Shown: positions 47,939 through 58,923 of the stretch, in pieces
Layout of the letters: the number at the start of each line of letters is the position of its first letter
How positions within the stretch are numbered: position 1 is the first letter of the stretch
From: Astragalus membranaceus
Lineage: Eukaryota > Streptophyta > Magnoliopsida > Fabales > Fabaceae
Direction: 5' to 3'
Assembly (NCBI GenBank): GCA_039519185.1
Contig: CM076849.1
Location: forward strand, 30,892,609 to 30,956,608
DNA length: 64,000 nucleotides
Made by a program: the position numbers and the translations under genes
The notes under the pieces: model-generated
Seen by the model: the letters and a program-made list of their open reading frames with translations, nothing else
Databases searched by the model: none
What the model was told of the DNA's origin: nothing

Positions 47939-48012
47939 TTACAATGCTCTAAAGTGAACTTCAAAGGCATATATAGCTTTCAATTTCTCCTTCCTTTTTC
48001 TCTTCTTGCTTT
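47939..48012 (-). pseudogene. Ogre ORF1, last codons separated by the copia insertion
   Basis: About 23 codons, lysine-rich, with stop TAA at 47941-47939. They are in phase with the ORF1 frame that is broken off at 55864 on the other side of the copia element, once the duplicated GCTTT is discounted. This shows that the copia element landed in the 3' end of ORF1. Confidence 0.75.
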
Positions 48013-49445
48013 TGTTACCAAGTGGCTTCAGTCTCAAGAGGGGGGGTGAATTGAGATTTAAAACTTTTCAGATCTTTCGAAAACGTTTTTCCCCTTTTTC
48101 AATGACTTAGATCAATTTCGCGCAGGTTAAGTGGAAGCGAAGGAATTAGAATATAAAGCAGTAAAGCGGTATAACAGTAAAGCAGGAAAGCAGTAAAGCA
48201 CGCAGAGATTTATCCTGGTTCGGTCACCTCCTAGTGACCTACGTCCAGTCCTCACACCCTTGTGAGATTTTCCACTAACCAAAACAACAAGGCTTACAGG
48301 TGCCTTGGAAAACCTTTACAGACTCAGGCACTCTCCTCCTAGGATACCCCACCTATGGATAGCCCTCAAATCTAACAATACAATAACAAGAGATACCCCA
48401 TCCCTGTTACAATCAACTGCCCTAGAAAGATACCCCACTTCCTAGTACATGCAGCTATCCTAGAGAGATACCCCACTCCCTAGAACAAAACACAACAATT
48501 AAATAATAAACAATTGTAAAGACAGAAATACCTCTAATGTAGGCAGATATTACAACTTGAAGAATGCAACCCCAACTAACTCTTAGCAACAGATCAGCTC
48601 AGACAGACCAACGGTGCGTGACGAGCAAAAGTAAAAGCGTGAAGAGTTTTCTCAAAAGATTTTCTGATTCGTGCAAATGGGTTGTGTTGTGTGTAAATGA
48701 ATCGTGAAGCACTGCCTATTTATAGGCTATTGAGGAAATTAAGTTTACGTTGAAAATAGTGTAGGAATCGATTCTCTGTTGAATGCATTTGATCTAGGAA
48801 TCGATTTATTTAAGTGAGGAATCGATTTATCTTTGTTTGAAAAATATGAACAATCGATTCTTGAGTACCATGGAAAGCTAGGAATCGATTCTATACTTAG
48901 TGAAAATATGTATGAATCGATTTTCAGCTTGCCTGAGCCAAGTGGGAATCGATTCTTAGTTAAGTGCAAAAGAGTGGGAATCGATTCTTCCCTTAAAAAT
49001 TGTTTGGCTCAGAAATCGATTTATGTACTGAAAGTACATGACCTGACAATCGATTCTTCCTTTTCTGTTTTACCTGAAAATCGATTTTGATATATGTTTA
49101 TGCATGAGGAAATCGATTTTATTATTTTAAAGATGATAGGAGTGTTTACGTAAGTATGCATGCACCTTTTTAAAAAACTTTGTGAGTGTGTGAGACTTTA
49201 AGATACGAGCTGACCTTTGAAAGAGCTTGCACTTTTTCCTAAGACACACCCAAACCCTAAGGACTACCCTTATATTTAAGGACTACCCTTAAACTTGAAT
49301 CTTCAATTCTTGGCTTGTTTGTCTTGGATTGATTTTGACGTTTAGTAACTTTTATTTGACTTTGACCGTCAATTTTACCTTTGGCTTTTTCATCATCAAA
49401 ACACATCCTGCAATATTAGTTTACCTGCAACACAAGGTATCCACA
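48013..49445 (-). repeat. 3' LTR of the copia element
   Basis: 1433 bp. It contains 12 copies of AATCGATT (48766-49118) and, 38 bp away on the promoter side, the box GCCTATAAATAGGC (48714-48727). Confidence 0.95.
48766..49118. repeat. AATCGATT array in the copia LTR
   Basis: Twelve exact copies of the palindrome AATCGATT in 353 bp, spaced irregularly, with variable sequence between. Identical arrays are in both LTRs. A random 8-mer would be expected about once in 65 kb. Confidence 0.93.
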
Positions 49446-49459
49446 TTCTCCCCCTTTTT
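49446..49459 (-). other. Polypurine tract of the copia element
   Basis: AAAAAGGGGGAGAA on the - strand directly before the 3' LTR. Confidence 0.85.
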
Positions 49460-49666
49460 GATGATGACAAAACATTAACTCATCTCAAGGTGGGAGGTTA
49501 GTTCAAACAGATAATGTATATGATACTCCCCCTATCATGATGCTCCCCCTGTTTTATTGACTGTATGCATGCTGAATATTAAAACTTTATTCTAAATATT
49601 AAAACTCTATTCTTCTCCCCCTTTTTGTCATGATCAAAGAGGGCAACATGTAATAAAGATGCGAAT

Positions 49667-51254
49667 CTAACAGCATGAAGAGGAATCAATGATTCCAAGT
49701 TCTCTTCGAATGAAGAAGAAGTTTTCTTTTTGTAAAGGTTTTGTAAAAATATCCGCCAGCTGTTTTGCCGATTCCACAAATTCGATTACACAATCCCCTT
49801 TTTGGACATGATCTCTAAGAAAATGGTGTCTTATCTCTATATGCTTGGTCCTAGAGTGTTGGACGGGGTTCTTTGTAAGATTGATAGCGCTGGTATTGTC
49901 GCATTTTATAGGGATATGATCTAGATCTATACCATAGTCAAGAAGTTGTTGCTTCATCCAGAGGATTTGTGCACAACAACTCCCTGCTGCAACATATTCT
50001 GCTTCAGCAGTTGACAGTGCGATACTGACTTGTTTCTTACTGTGCCATGAGACTAATGCACTACCTAGTATGTGACATGTTCCACTAGTGCTTTTTCTAT
50101 CCAACTTACATCCTGCAAAGTCAGAATCTGAATATCCAATAAGGCTACATGTGGCGCCTTTTGGGTACCATAGACCAACATTTTGAGTGCCTACCAGATA
50201 TCTCATTATTCTTTTGACAGCTACTAAATGTGACTCTTTTGGATTTGCTTGATACCTAGCACACATGCAAACACTAAACATGATGTCCGGTCTACTAGCA
50301 GTTAAGTAGAGAAGAGAGCCAATCATACCTCGATATTTGCTTAGTTCTACCGGTTTACCTCCTTCATCTTTGTCTAAGTAGCATGAGGTGCTCATTGGTG
50401 TGGACATTTCTTTTGCTTTGTCCATTTCGAATCTTTTGAGTAGTTCTTTGCAGTACTTTGATTGAGATATGAAGATGCCGTTGTTTGATTGTTTTATTTG
50501 AAGCCCAAGGAAGAAGTTGAGTTCTCCCATCATTGACATTTCAAACTCGTTCTGCATAATACTTGAAAACTCTTTGCAAAGCAATTCATTAGTAGCACCG
50601 AAAATAATATCATCCACATAAATTTGCACGAGTAAGATGTCATCTTTTGACCTTTTTATAAAAAGTGTAGTGTCAACTTTTCCTCTTTGAAAATCATGAT
50701 TGAGTAGGAATTTGCTCAATCTTTCGTACCAAGCTCTGGGAGCTTGCTTCAGACCATATAGAGCCTTTTTGAGTTTAAAAACATGGTCTGGTTTTTCAAA
50801 ATTTTCAAAACCAGGTGGTTGTTCAACATATACTTCTTCTTGGATAAAACCATTTAAGAACGCGCTCTTAACATCCATTTGATACAATTTAAAATCCAAG
50901 ATTGATGCAAAAGCAAGTAGCATGCGAATAGCTTCTAATCTAGCTACAGGAGCATAAGTTTCATCATAGTCTATTCCTTCTTCTTGATTATAACCTTTAG
51001 CAACTAGTCTAGCTTTGTTCCTAATTATTATACCTGATTCGTCTAGCTTGTTTTTAAACACCCATTTTGTGCCTATTATCTGATGTTTATCAGGTCTAGG
51101 AACTAGATCCCACACTTCGTTTCTTTCAAACTGATTTAACTCTTCTTGCATAGCAATAGTCCAATGTTCATCAACTACTGCTTCATCTATATTTCTAGGT
51201 TCAATTTGAGATACGAAAGCCATATGATTACATGCATTTCGAAGAGAGTTACGA
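49667..51254 (-). CDS. copia pol, reverse transcriptase and RNase H
   Basis: A long open frame (518 codons from the ATG at 51223, open a little further upstream) ends at TGA 49667. RT begins in the segment WTIAMQEELNQFERNEVW, has TYAPVARLEAIR, KKALYGLKQAPRAWYERL and the catalytic YVDDI (about 50620), which is the copia type. RNase H follows, with GYSDSDFAGCKLDRKSTSG (about 50130), and the C-terminal KHIEIRHHFLRDHV. The similarity in the connecting region suggests the SIRE/Maximus lineage. It is intact at all catalytic motifs. It is out of frame with the protease-integrase ORF, with a frame change near 51275. Confidence 0.93.
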
Positions 51255-51270
51255 GTAGTTACACCTTTAG

Positions 51271-52752
51271 TTACATCATGACATTTTCAAGCGAGTGATC
51301 CCTTGGGATTCTCCATTCCTTGGGAAGTTCACTGCTTGATCCTTCTTTTGATTTCTCTTGAGAGGTGATTTTTGTTTCTTCTTCTTTCTTCTTTTCACCT
51401 ATCTGTAACTCTTCATGTTCATCTGCAATATTATCAATAACCTTTCCCAGCCTTTTGGGGTTAGTTTCATCAAATGTAACATGTACAGATTCCTCAATTA
51501 CCTTATTTCTTTTATTGAAAATTCTAAAGGCCTTGCTAGATAAAGAGTAACCAAGAAAAATTCCTTCATCAGCTTTAGCATCGAATTTACCTAGGTTATC
51601 CTTTCCATTATTCAATACAAAACATTTGCAACCAAAAGTGTGAAGGTGTGAAATATTTGGTTTTCTCCCCTTGTAAAGTTCATAGGGGGATTTCTTTAAA
51701 ATAGGCCTAATCAGAACTCTATTCATAACATAACAAGCAGTACTTACAGCATCCGCCCAAAAGTATTTTAGGATGTCATGATCATTTAGCATTGTTCTGG
51801 CAAGTTCCTCCAATGATCGATTTTTCCTTTCAACAACTCCATTTTGTTGAGGAGTTCTAGGTGCTGAGAAGTTGTGATTTATACCAAGTTCTTCACATAG
51901 GATTTCGAATTTTTCATTTTCAAATTCCCCACCGTGATCAGATCGAATTGAGACAATCTTCAATTCTTTCTCATTTTGAATGCTGCGAGCAAGCTTTTTG
52001 AATGCTCCAAAAGCTTCGCTCTTATTTGCCAGAAAGAGAGTCCAGGTATACCTTGAATAATCATCTACTATAACTAGAGCATAGTAATTTCCACCATAAC
52101 TTTTTGTCCTAGAGGGACCAAATAGATCCATGTGTAGCAGCTGCAAAGGTTTGTTAGTAGACACAATATTCTTTGATTTAAAGGACACTTTTACCTGTTT
52201 ACCCTTTTGGCATGCATCACACAATTTATCTTTTTCAAACTTGATATTAGGCAAACCACTAACTAGATCTTTAGACACTAGCTTGTTAAGGTGATCCATA
52301 TGAATATGAGCTGTCCTACGGTGCCATAACCAAGAGTTTTCTTCCTTACTAATGAGGCAACATGCATTATGTGATGAAACACTCTCTAAACTCATCATGT
52401 ATATGTTTTCTACTCTATTTCCTATCATTCTAACTTGTTTACTTTGTTTATCCTGAATGATGCATGAACCTGAGTCAAATATTACCCTATTTCCTTTATC
52501 ACAAAGTTGGCTAATGCTTAATAAATTATGTTTAAGACCTTCAACATAGAGCACATTATCAATAGCAGTAGATAAGTCTTTACCAACTTTACCTTCACCA
52601 AGGATCCTTCCTCTGTTATTGTCACCATAAGTCACATGACCGCTTGATCTGGGGGTAAGAGTTAGGAACTTTGTAATATCTCCAGTCATGTGCTTTGAGC
52701 ATCCGCTGTCAAGGTACCAATCTGACCCCCGTACCTTGAAGCATACCTGCAT
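51271..52752 (-). CDS. copia pol, protease and integrase
   Basis: 493 codons. The aspartic protease active site is DSGCSKHMTGD near the start (52700). Integrase has the HHCC zinc domain (WHRRTAHIHMDHLNKL, then LCDACQKGKQ), first acidic residue in LHMDLFGPSRT, second in IRSDHGGEFEN and third in PQQNGVVERKNRSLEE, so the catalytic triad is complete. It starts with an ATG 4 nt after the gag stop and in the +1 frame relative to gag. It ends with a TAA at 51271 where a frame change interrupts the way to RT. Confidence 0.92.
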   Translation of the reverse strand: MQVCFKVRGSDWYLDSGCSKHMTGDITKFLTLTPRSSGHVTYGDNNRGRILGEGKVGKDLSTAIDNVLYVEGLKHNLLSISQLCDKGNRVIFDSGSCIIQDKQSKQVRMIGNRVENIYMMSLESVSSHNACCLISKEENSWLWHRRTAHIHMDHLNKLVSKDLVSGLPNIKFEKDKLCDACQKGKQVKVSFKSKNIVSTNKPLQLLHMDLFGPSRTKSYGGNYYALVIVDDYSRYTWTLFLANKSEAFGAFKKLARSIQNEKELKIVSIRSDHGGEFENEKFEILCEELGINHNFSAPRTPQQNGVVERKNRSLEELARTMLNDHDILKYFWADAVSTACYVMNRVLIRPILKKSPYELYKGRKPNISHLHTFGCKCFVLNNGKDNLGKFDAKADEGIFLGYSLSSKAFRIFNKRNKVIEESVHVTFDETNPKRLGKVIDNIADEHEELQIGEKKKEEETKITSQEKSKEGSSSELPKEWRIPRDHSLENVMM

Positions 52753-52756
52753 TGGT

Positions 52757-54376
52757 TCAAAACAAGGTTTTAGGTACCCAAATCTCTTTGGGTCCTTGTG
52801 GGTTAGTGTTTGGTATGGTCCTTTTGGGAACCCATACCTTTTTCATAGTTTGCTTACCTCTTGCCCTGCAAACAGAAGCTGTATGTCCAGGTTTATCACA
52901 ATAGTAACATCTAATATAAGGTTTAGTGGAAAGCTTAGGTCTATGATACATATTGCTTTTCACAAAATTATTTCTCTGAATCCTAGGATGCAATTTGGAC
53001 ATTTTGTCTATTGTACATTTAAGCTCATTGATTTTCTTTTCATGTTCTATACATTTATCACAGGCATAATTTTCTTTGAAATAGACAAGTTTATCATTTT
53101 CTTTCCTAAGTTCTAATTTTTCTTTAGTTAAAACATTAACTTCATCTTGAAGATTAGCAATGGTTTTCTTTGATTTACTTAATGCCTTAGCTAATTTCAT
53201 AGAATCATCATGCAACTCAGTGAAAGCTTCATATAAATCATCATATGCATTTTGTAAAGAGTCAGGGTTAGAGATTACCTCGTTTTCATTCTCGCTTTCA
53301 TGATCAGCCATTAATGCAACTTGAGCTTCTTCATCCTCTGATTCATCTGATGAATCCATGCAGTTGTCTTCCCATGCAATGTAGGCTTTTCTTCCTTTGT
53401 TATCCCTGAATGCCTTCTTTTCAGATTTGGAGTCCTTTTTCTGTAGATTAGGACATTCCATTTTCATGTGCCCGGGTTTCCCGCATTCATAACAAGTAGG
53501 AGGACCGGATGTACTTTCTTTGCTGGAGAACCTTTTTGATTTGAAGTTCTTCTTTGGATAGTTGTTGCCTTTCATGAACCTTTTGAACTTCCGAACCATA
53601 AGAGCCATATTCTCTTCACTTTCATCAATTTCATCATCTGAGTTATCACTATCATCAAACCGACTAGAACTAGATGCTTTTAGAGCCAAGCTTTTCTTTT
53701 TCTTATCTGTATTTTCGTACTCAGCTAGACGAGTGAGTTCTAGTTCATGCTCTTGAAGTTTACCGAACAGAGTAGCCAGAGTCATAGTAGCTAAATTTCT
53801 TGATTCAGCCATAGCAGTAACCTTGGGTTGCCATTCTCTATTCAGACATCTCAGAACTTTGTTGATTAGATCCTCTGCAGGAAATGACTTTCCCAACAAG
53901 CTTAACTGATTCACTATGTGAGTGAACCTTTTCTGCATTTCTGGTATTGTTTCACATGTATTCATTCTAAATAGTTCGTACTCTCTGATAAGAGTATTTG
54001 TTCTTGCCCTTTTCACTTCATTTGTACCCTCATGAGTAACTTGGAGATTATCCCACATTTCTTGGGCAGATTTACAGTTTGAAACTCGAAAAAATTCATC
54101 AGGACTTAAAGCAGAAGTAATAATATTTTTGGCACGTAAATTATGTTGCACTTTTCTTTTCTCATCATCAGACCATTCATTTCTACTTTTAATTGTTAGA
54201 ATACCATCTACTATGTGCGTGGGGACATAGGGTCCTTTTTCCACAGCATCCCAAACATCTAAGTCTACCCCTTCAATAAAGATTCTCATTCTTTCTTTCC
54301 AATATACATAATCTTTCCCGTTGAATCCCGGAGGACGGGTAAGAGAAGCACCCTCTTGCGTAGACCAACCTGAAGC
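52757..54376 (-). CDS. copia gag
   Basis: Open from the primer site to TGA at 52759-52757. The likely start is the ATG of MASGWSTQEG (54376), although an upstream in-frame start overlapping the primer site exists. The N-terminal part (NGKDYVYWKERMRIFIEGVD) and the UBN2-type gag region (VKRARTNTLIREYELFRM, KFRQ-like helices) are typical of SIRE-like elements. Two CCHC knuckles are present: CYECGKPGHMKMEC (about 53480) and CYYCDKPGHTASVC (about 52890). An acidic coiled-coil stretch lies between them. It forms the virus-like particle and packages RNA in the cytoplasm. The stop falls at TTT-TGA. Confidence 0.92.
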   Translation of the reverse strand, partial: ASGWSTQEGASLTRPPGFNGKDYVYWKERMRIFIEGVDLDVWDAVEKGPYVPTHIVDGILTIKSRNEWSDDEKRKVQHNLRAKNIITSALSPDEFFRVSNCKSAQEMWDNLQVTHEGTNEVKRARTNTLIREYELFRMNTCETIPEMQKRFTHIVNQLSLLGKSFPAEDLINKVLRCLNREWQPKVTAMAESRNLATMTLATLFGKLQEHELELTRLAEYENTDKKKKSLALKASSSSRFDDSDNSDDEIDESEENMALMVRKFKRFMKGNNYPKKNFKSKRFSSKESTSGPPTCYECGKPGHMKMECPNLQKKDSKSEKKAFRDNKGRKAYIAWEDNCMDSSDESEDEEAQVALMADHESENENEVISNPDSLQNAYDDLYEAFTELHDDSMKLAKALSKSKKTIANLQDEVNVLTKEKLELRKENDKLVYFKENYACDKCIEHEKKINELKCTIDKMSKLHPRIQRNNFVKSNMYHRPKLSTKPYIRCYYCDKPGHTASVCRARGKQTMKKVWVPKRTIPNTNPQGPKEIWVPKTLF

Positions 54377-54419
54377 CATTTCTCTTGAAGCTGCTAGGCC
54401 CTTTATACAAGAGTCTAGC

Positions 54420-54431
54420 TCTGATACCACT
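54420..54431 (-). other. Primer binding site of the copia element
   Basis: On the - strand AGTGGTATCAGAGC follows the LTR end, matching initiator Met-tRNA. Confidence 0.92.
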
Positions 54432-55863
54432 TGTTACCAAGTGGCTTCAGTCTCAAGAGGGGGGGTGAATTGAGATTTAAAACTTTTCAGATCTTTCGAA
54501 AACGTTTTTCCCCTTTTTCAATGACTTAGATCAATTTCGCGCAGGTTAAGTGGAAGCGAAGGAATTAGAATATAAAGCAGTAAAGAGGTATAACAGTAAA
54601 GCAGGAAAGCAGTAAAGCACGCAGAGATTTATCCTGGTTCGGTCACCTCCTAGTGACCTACGTCCAGTCCTCACACCCTTGTGAGATTTTCCACTAACCA
54701 AAACAACAAGGCTTACAGGTGCCTTGGAAAACCTTTACAGACTCAGGCACTCTCCTCCTAGGATACCCCACCTATGGAGAGCCCTCAAATCTAACAATAC
54801 AATAACAAGAGATACCCCACCCCTGTTACAATCAACTGCCCTAGAAAGATACCCCACTTCCTAGTACATGCAGCTATCCTAGAGAGATACCCCACTCCCT
54901 AGAACAAAACACAACAATTAAATAATAAACAATTGTAAAGACAGAAATACCTCTAATGTAGGCAGATATTACAACTTGAAGAATACAACCCCAACTAAAT
55001 CTTAGCAACAGATCAGCTCAGACAGACCAACGGTGCGTGACGAGCAAAAGTAAAAGCGTGAAGAGTTTTCTCAAAAGTTTTTCTGATTCGTGCAAATGGG
55101 TTGTGTTGTGTGTAAATGAATCGTGAAGCACTGCCTATTTATAGGCTATGAGGAAATTAAGTTTACGTTGAAAATAGTGTAGGAATCGATTCTCTGTTGA
55201 ATGCATTTGATCTAGGAATCGATTTATTTAAGTGAGGAATCGATTTATCTTTGTTTGAAAAATATGAACAATCGATTCTTGAGTACCATGGAAAGCTAGG
55301 AATCGATTCTATACTTAGTGAAAATATGTATGAATCGATTTTCAGCTTGCCTGAGCCAAGTGGGAATCGATTCTTAGTTAAGTGCAAAAGAGTGGGAATC
55401 GATTCTTCCCTTAAAAATTGTTTGGCTCAGAAATCGATTTATGTACTGAAAGTACATGACCTGACAATCGATTCTTCCTTTTCTGTTTTACCTGAAAATC
55501 GATTTTGATATATGTTTATGCATGAGGAAATCGATTTTATTATTTTAAAGGTGATAGGAGTGTTTACGTAAGTATGCATGCACCTTTTTAAAAAACTTTG
55601 TGAGTGTGTGAGACTTTAAGATACGAGCTGACCTTTGAAAGAGCTTACACTTTTTCCTAAGACACACCCAAACCCTAAGGACTACCCTTATATTTAAGGA
55701 CTACCCTTAAACTTGAATCTTCAATTCTTGGCTTGTTTGTCTTGGATTGATTTTGACGTTTAGTCACTTTTATTTGACTTTGACCGTCAATTTTACCTTT
55801 GGCTTTTTCATCATCAAAACACATCCTGCAATATTAGTTTACCTGCAACACAAGGTATCCACA
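54432..55863 (-). repeat. 5' LTR of the copia element
   Basis: 1432 bp, the copy that would drive transcription. It contains AATCGATT copies at 55184-55536 and the box GCCTATAAATAGGC at 55133-55146, in the same arrangement as the other LTR. Confidence 0.95.
55133..55146 (-). promoter_or_regulatory. Candidate TATA box of the copia element
   Basis: On the - strand AGCCTATAAATAGGCAG, a TATA box within a GCCTAT-AA-ATAGGC inverted repeat. It lies 37 bp downstream of the last AATCGATT (55184). The same 17 bases occur in the Ogre LTR at 61377-61393. Confidence 0.7.
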
Positions 55864-57889
55864 GCTTTCGGCTGCCCCCTTGGCCTTCTCCATGAGTTCT
55901 TCCGTCAGAATCTTGCAGTACTCGACAAATTCACGCACCTTGGCCGGAGTGTTGAAAGGGTTCATTTCCGCTTCAGCTCTTCTTAGCTTCTTGGGAACAT
56001 CCCTCACAACTTGGTTAGCTAGTCCTGCTAGCTTTGAAAATTTGCTCCTCCAAAGCTGAATCTCATCCCTTAGCTCCTTGACAATCTCTTGGTCTTCTAT
56101 TCTGCCAATTAATGCCATGAAACGTTTCTCCCAATACTGGCCTTCTGCTTGCACTTGCCCATAAGATTCCCCTAGGCATCGGAGATTCCTCTTCAATTCT
56201 TCCGACCTTCCTTGTTCAAACCCTAAAGCTTGTTGATACTCTTTCAAGATCCCTATGATAGACTCTCTATCTTGCCTGATGCTTTTCACTTGGTTCTCCA
56301 ATTCAAACTTCCTCACTTGGAATTCCTCTTTGACTTAGCTAGCGTATCTCTAACCATTTTCTCATTCCTCCATGACTTGGCATATAGTTTCTTCCATTCA
56401 TTTGCTTCTGCCACAGCCTTATTCATCTTTGAGGCGCACCTCTTTACTTCCTCTTTAACACCTTTCAAATGTTTTTGAATTTCCCCTTGCTCTCTTCTTC
56501 TATTTCAAGTTTCCTATTGGTTGCTTCAATAGTTACGGCTTGGAGAGCGCTTTCATTTTCTAGCTTCCGCTTGTCTTGCATCACCTTTCCCAATCTGTTT
56601 TGCAAATCCCTTTTCTCTTCTTCCGCTTTAGATAAGGCCAACTTAGCCTCTTCTAGTTCTTCAATGAGGGGAACGTGGGGTTCCGGTATTTTATCTTCAA
56701 GTGATGGAACCTTTTGGTTGGATGATCGAGTTTCCTTAATCCTCTTTTCAAGCCATTGAGTGAAGAAGATAGCAGTGGTCCTTTTAGATAACTCGCCTTT
56801 GTCCTTCCGCACCACAGTTTCCCAAGCTTGCAAGACTCGCCGAAGCAAGTCCTCGTCTTTAGGGATCCCCGCATGGAGGTAAAAACGAGACAGCATAGCT
56901 TCGGAGGGTGAGTCCCGCATAGGGTACCCGAGTTGTCTCAAGGTCAAAGATGGGTTATAATTGATGCATCCCTGTGTTCCCATGAGAGGAACGTTTTGGA
57001 AACTGCCACATTGGAATATCACTGAGGGTTTATCTTCCCAACACTTGTGCGAGAACCATCGAATTTGAAGAGCATCGAGGTTCTTAAAAGTATCCTTCCA
57101 CTCCTGAGGGCTCATAGTCTTCGGATTACAACCCAAGGCATAGGAAAGCAGATCCCCAACATCACTTTTGTTAATGCACACGTGACTGATCAACCAAGCA
57201 TATAGCACAGGGAAGGAACAACACATCTTATCCTTTCGGAACTCGTGATGGCGGGTGAAGGCACGATAGGTCTCTGCGAGAATGGCGGGAACCGGGTTGA
57301 TGGGACTTTTTGCACTCTTGAAAGCTAGGAACACACCAATAGCGGTTTCATCTATATGTTTCTCAATCTGAGGGAAAAGAACAATGCCGAAGATGGTCAA
57401 GGCTAGTACTTGCTTGAAAGAAACCCAATCATTTGATACTACATAACTAGTCATCAAACTCTCAAAGTACTCCTGAGGAAACCCAAATATCTTGTTACGC
57501 TCAACTTTGTGGGACCGCACCTCTCCTACATTGATTTGTAACAGGGAAGCAAATTTCTCATCTGAATAATACTGCCCCTGATACTGGTAAGGTCTAACCT
57601 CTGAGCGATCAAAACCCAGAATCTTCTCATACTCCTCTAGGGTAGGCGCCATTTGGAAGTTCTTGAAAAGAAATCACCTAATCTCTGAATCATAGAACCA
57701 ACATAGGGCGGCGATGGCACTCTCTTGTACTTCTAACTGTAATAACTTGCGGATGTTCCCATAAATCTTGTCAAAGGACCGGAGCTCAATAGGACCTAAT
57801 AGGGAAGCATACTCCTTCAAACTAGTTACATCAATCTTCTTTACAATGGGGAACCTCGAATTGAATGCGATTTTGCCTTTTGATTCCAT
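55864..57889 (-). pseudogene. Ogre ORF1 (protein of unknown function)
   Basis: A frame starts at 57889, meets an in-frame TGA at 57676-57674 and continues in the same frame through 57652 to 56465. It resumes in another frame at 56316-55864 after a frameshifted zone. The first two thirds (for example QVLALTIFGIVLFPQIEKHI, YRAFTRHHEFRKDKMCCSFP) look like the conserved domain of Ogre ORF1 proteins, related to the plant mobile domain-like DUF7745 family. The last third is rich in E, K and L and likely a coiled coil. ORF1 lies upstream of gag in Ogre elements; its role is not known to me. The 3' end was cut off by the copia insertion at 55863. Confidence 0.82.
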
Positions 57890-58880
57890 ATTGCTTTCTT
57901 ACACCCCTGTGACAAGGTTCGGTGTTATGTTGCGATTTCCGGCAAACAAACTTTAATGCATGAAGAATGCAAATGATGAAAGTTTTTTTTCAAAATTTTG
58001 TCAGGTGCAAATGCAATGGTGCAAAATGATATGAATGCGAAATGATGTGTCATTTACATGGAAAAAGGGTAAGAAAATGAGGTTATTGGTGGTACTTTGA
58101 ACATTTTCAAAGATACACGCTACATGCCACCTCATGTAGGTGTTTATGAGGGGAAAAGAAAATTACTTTCTATAATTTTGAAATAGAGTTTGAGAAAAAG
58201 GAATGCCTAAGCTAATGCAACAAACAAAGGCGTTTCCCCGTGTCCTACAAAGGGTGGGAATCCTAGGGTCTAGAGTCGACGAAAAGGGTAATCCTCCCAT
58301 GTAGGTTTTAATCACTCCCTCACAATGGCAACCAAGAGCTAAAGTCTCTCTCATGATGACACCCACAATCGTAGAAAGCTACCGAGTGTGAGGCATCATG
58401 ACAAAGCGTACTCTTGGGCGAAACTTTCATGAGAGCCATACAGACAAAGGTCTACGAATGGCAGTCACTAATCGTTCCCACTCTCCTAGGTTTTTGTTCA
58501 GATCTTGGGTTATAGGCCCCACTCAATGCTCACAAGTGTAGGGCGTGAAGTGTGTGTTGAGGGCACAACACCTAGAAATAACTACCCTTCCCCACCTGCA
58601 AGAAAAACCATGAACAGTCCAGACAAAAAGGTCGTCTACCCTAGGGTTCAACATGCATACATCATTTCAATATACAAACCATCCTAAGAAGTCGACAATA
58701 ATTACACGCATTGCTTACCTCAAAGAAAAGGAACCGAGAAGAAGGAATGTTCTAAAATCTAGCAAAAAAATGGCATGGAAAACAGAACAAAAGTAGGAAG
58801 AAAGGAGGTAAAACAAAGCATGTTAAATCAGCAAAGAAAATCACACATTCAATTAATCGGCTTGACCCACTTAAGAAAAA
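57890..58880 (-). other. Ogre 5' leader
   Basis: About 1 kb between primer site and ORF1, no conserved ORF. Parts of it (58200-58420) are recognisably similar to the leader of the + element at 63290-63470 (for example the GTGAGGGAGTGA...CTACATGG segment), confirming that the two elements are related. Confidence 0.7.
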
Positions 58881-58901
58881 GATTCCCCAGCAGAGTCGCC
58901 A
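58881..58901 (-). other. Ogre primer binding site (tRNA-Arg type)
   Basis: On the - strand TGGCGACTCTGCTGGGGA follows the LTR end GGTGCGACA and a 2-bp spacer GC. It matches the tRNA-Arg-type site known for Ogre. Confidence 0.85.
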
Positions 58902-58903
58902 GC

Positions 58904-58923
58904 TGTCGCACCCCGAAAAATCC
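58904..58923 (-). repeat. Remnant of the Ogre 5' LTR end
   Basis: Only the terminal 20 bases (ending GGATTTTTCGGGGTGCGACA on the - strand) remain. The following TTGCGAAGAG belongs to the minisatellite block shared with 36091, so most of the LTR was lost by a deletion. Confidence 0.8.

Larger units (their letters stand above)
48013..55863 (-). mobile_element. Ty1/copia LTR retrotransposon, SIRE-like, near-complete
   Basis: LTRs of 1433 and 1432 bp (48013-49445 and 54432-55863) start TGTGGATACC and end TTGGTAACA on the - strand. A perfect 5-bp target duplication GCTTT flanks it (48008-48012 and 55864-55868). The primer site TGGTATCAGAGC and purine tract AAAAAGGGGGAGAA are present. Order gag, protease, integrase, RT, RNase H is that of copia. 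The LTRs differ at very few positions by eye, so it is young. Coding regions are almost open, with one frame change at gag/pol and one between integrase and RT. Confidence 0.96.
39899..58923 (-). mobile_element. Decayed Ogre (Ty3/gypsy, Tat group) retrotransposon with a nested copia element
   Basis: Reading on the - strand from right to left: LTR end remnant (58923-58904), primer site (58901-58881), leader, ORF1 (57889 to 55864, tail at 48012-47939), gag (from 47651), protease and G-patch (44842-44021), probable intron, RT, RNase H, second RNase H, a deletion through integrase, and a 3' untranslated region to about 39902. This layout (extra ORF1 before gag, tRNA-Arg primer site, two RNase H domains) is that of Ogre elements. 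Stops and frameshifts occur in every coding part. The copia element at 48013-55863 inserted later. The left LTR expected in - orientation is not there; a + LTR takes its place. Confidence 0.9.

Noticed and set aside
48833..49090. 85-codon frame (repeated at 55251-55508) with I-D-S and N-R-F patterns
   Set aside because: The pattern is the translation of the AATCGATT motifs in the copia LTR, not a protein.
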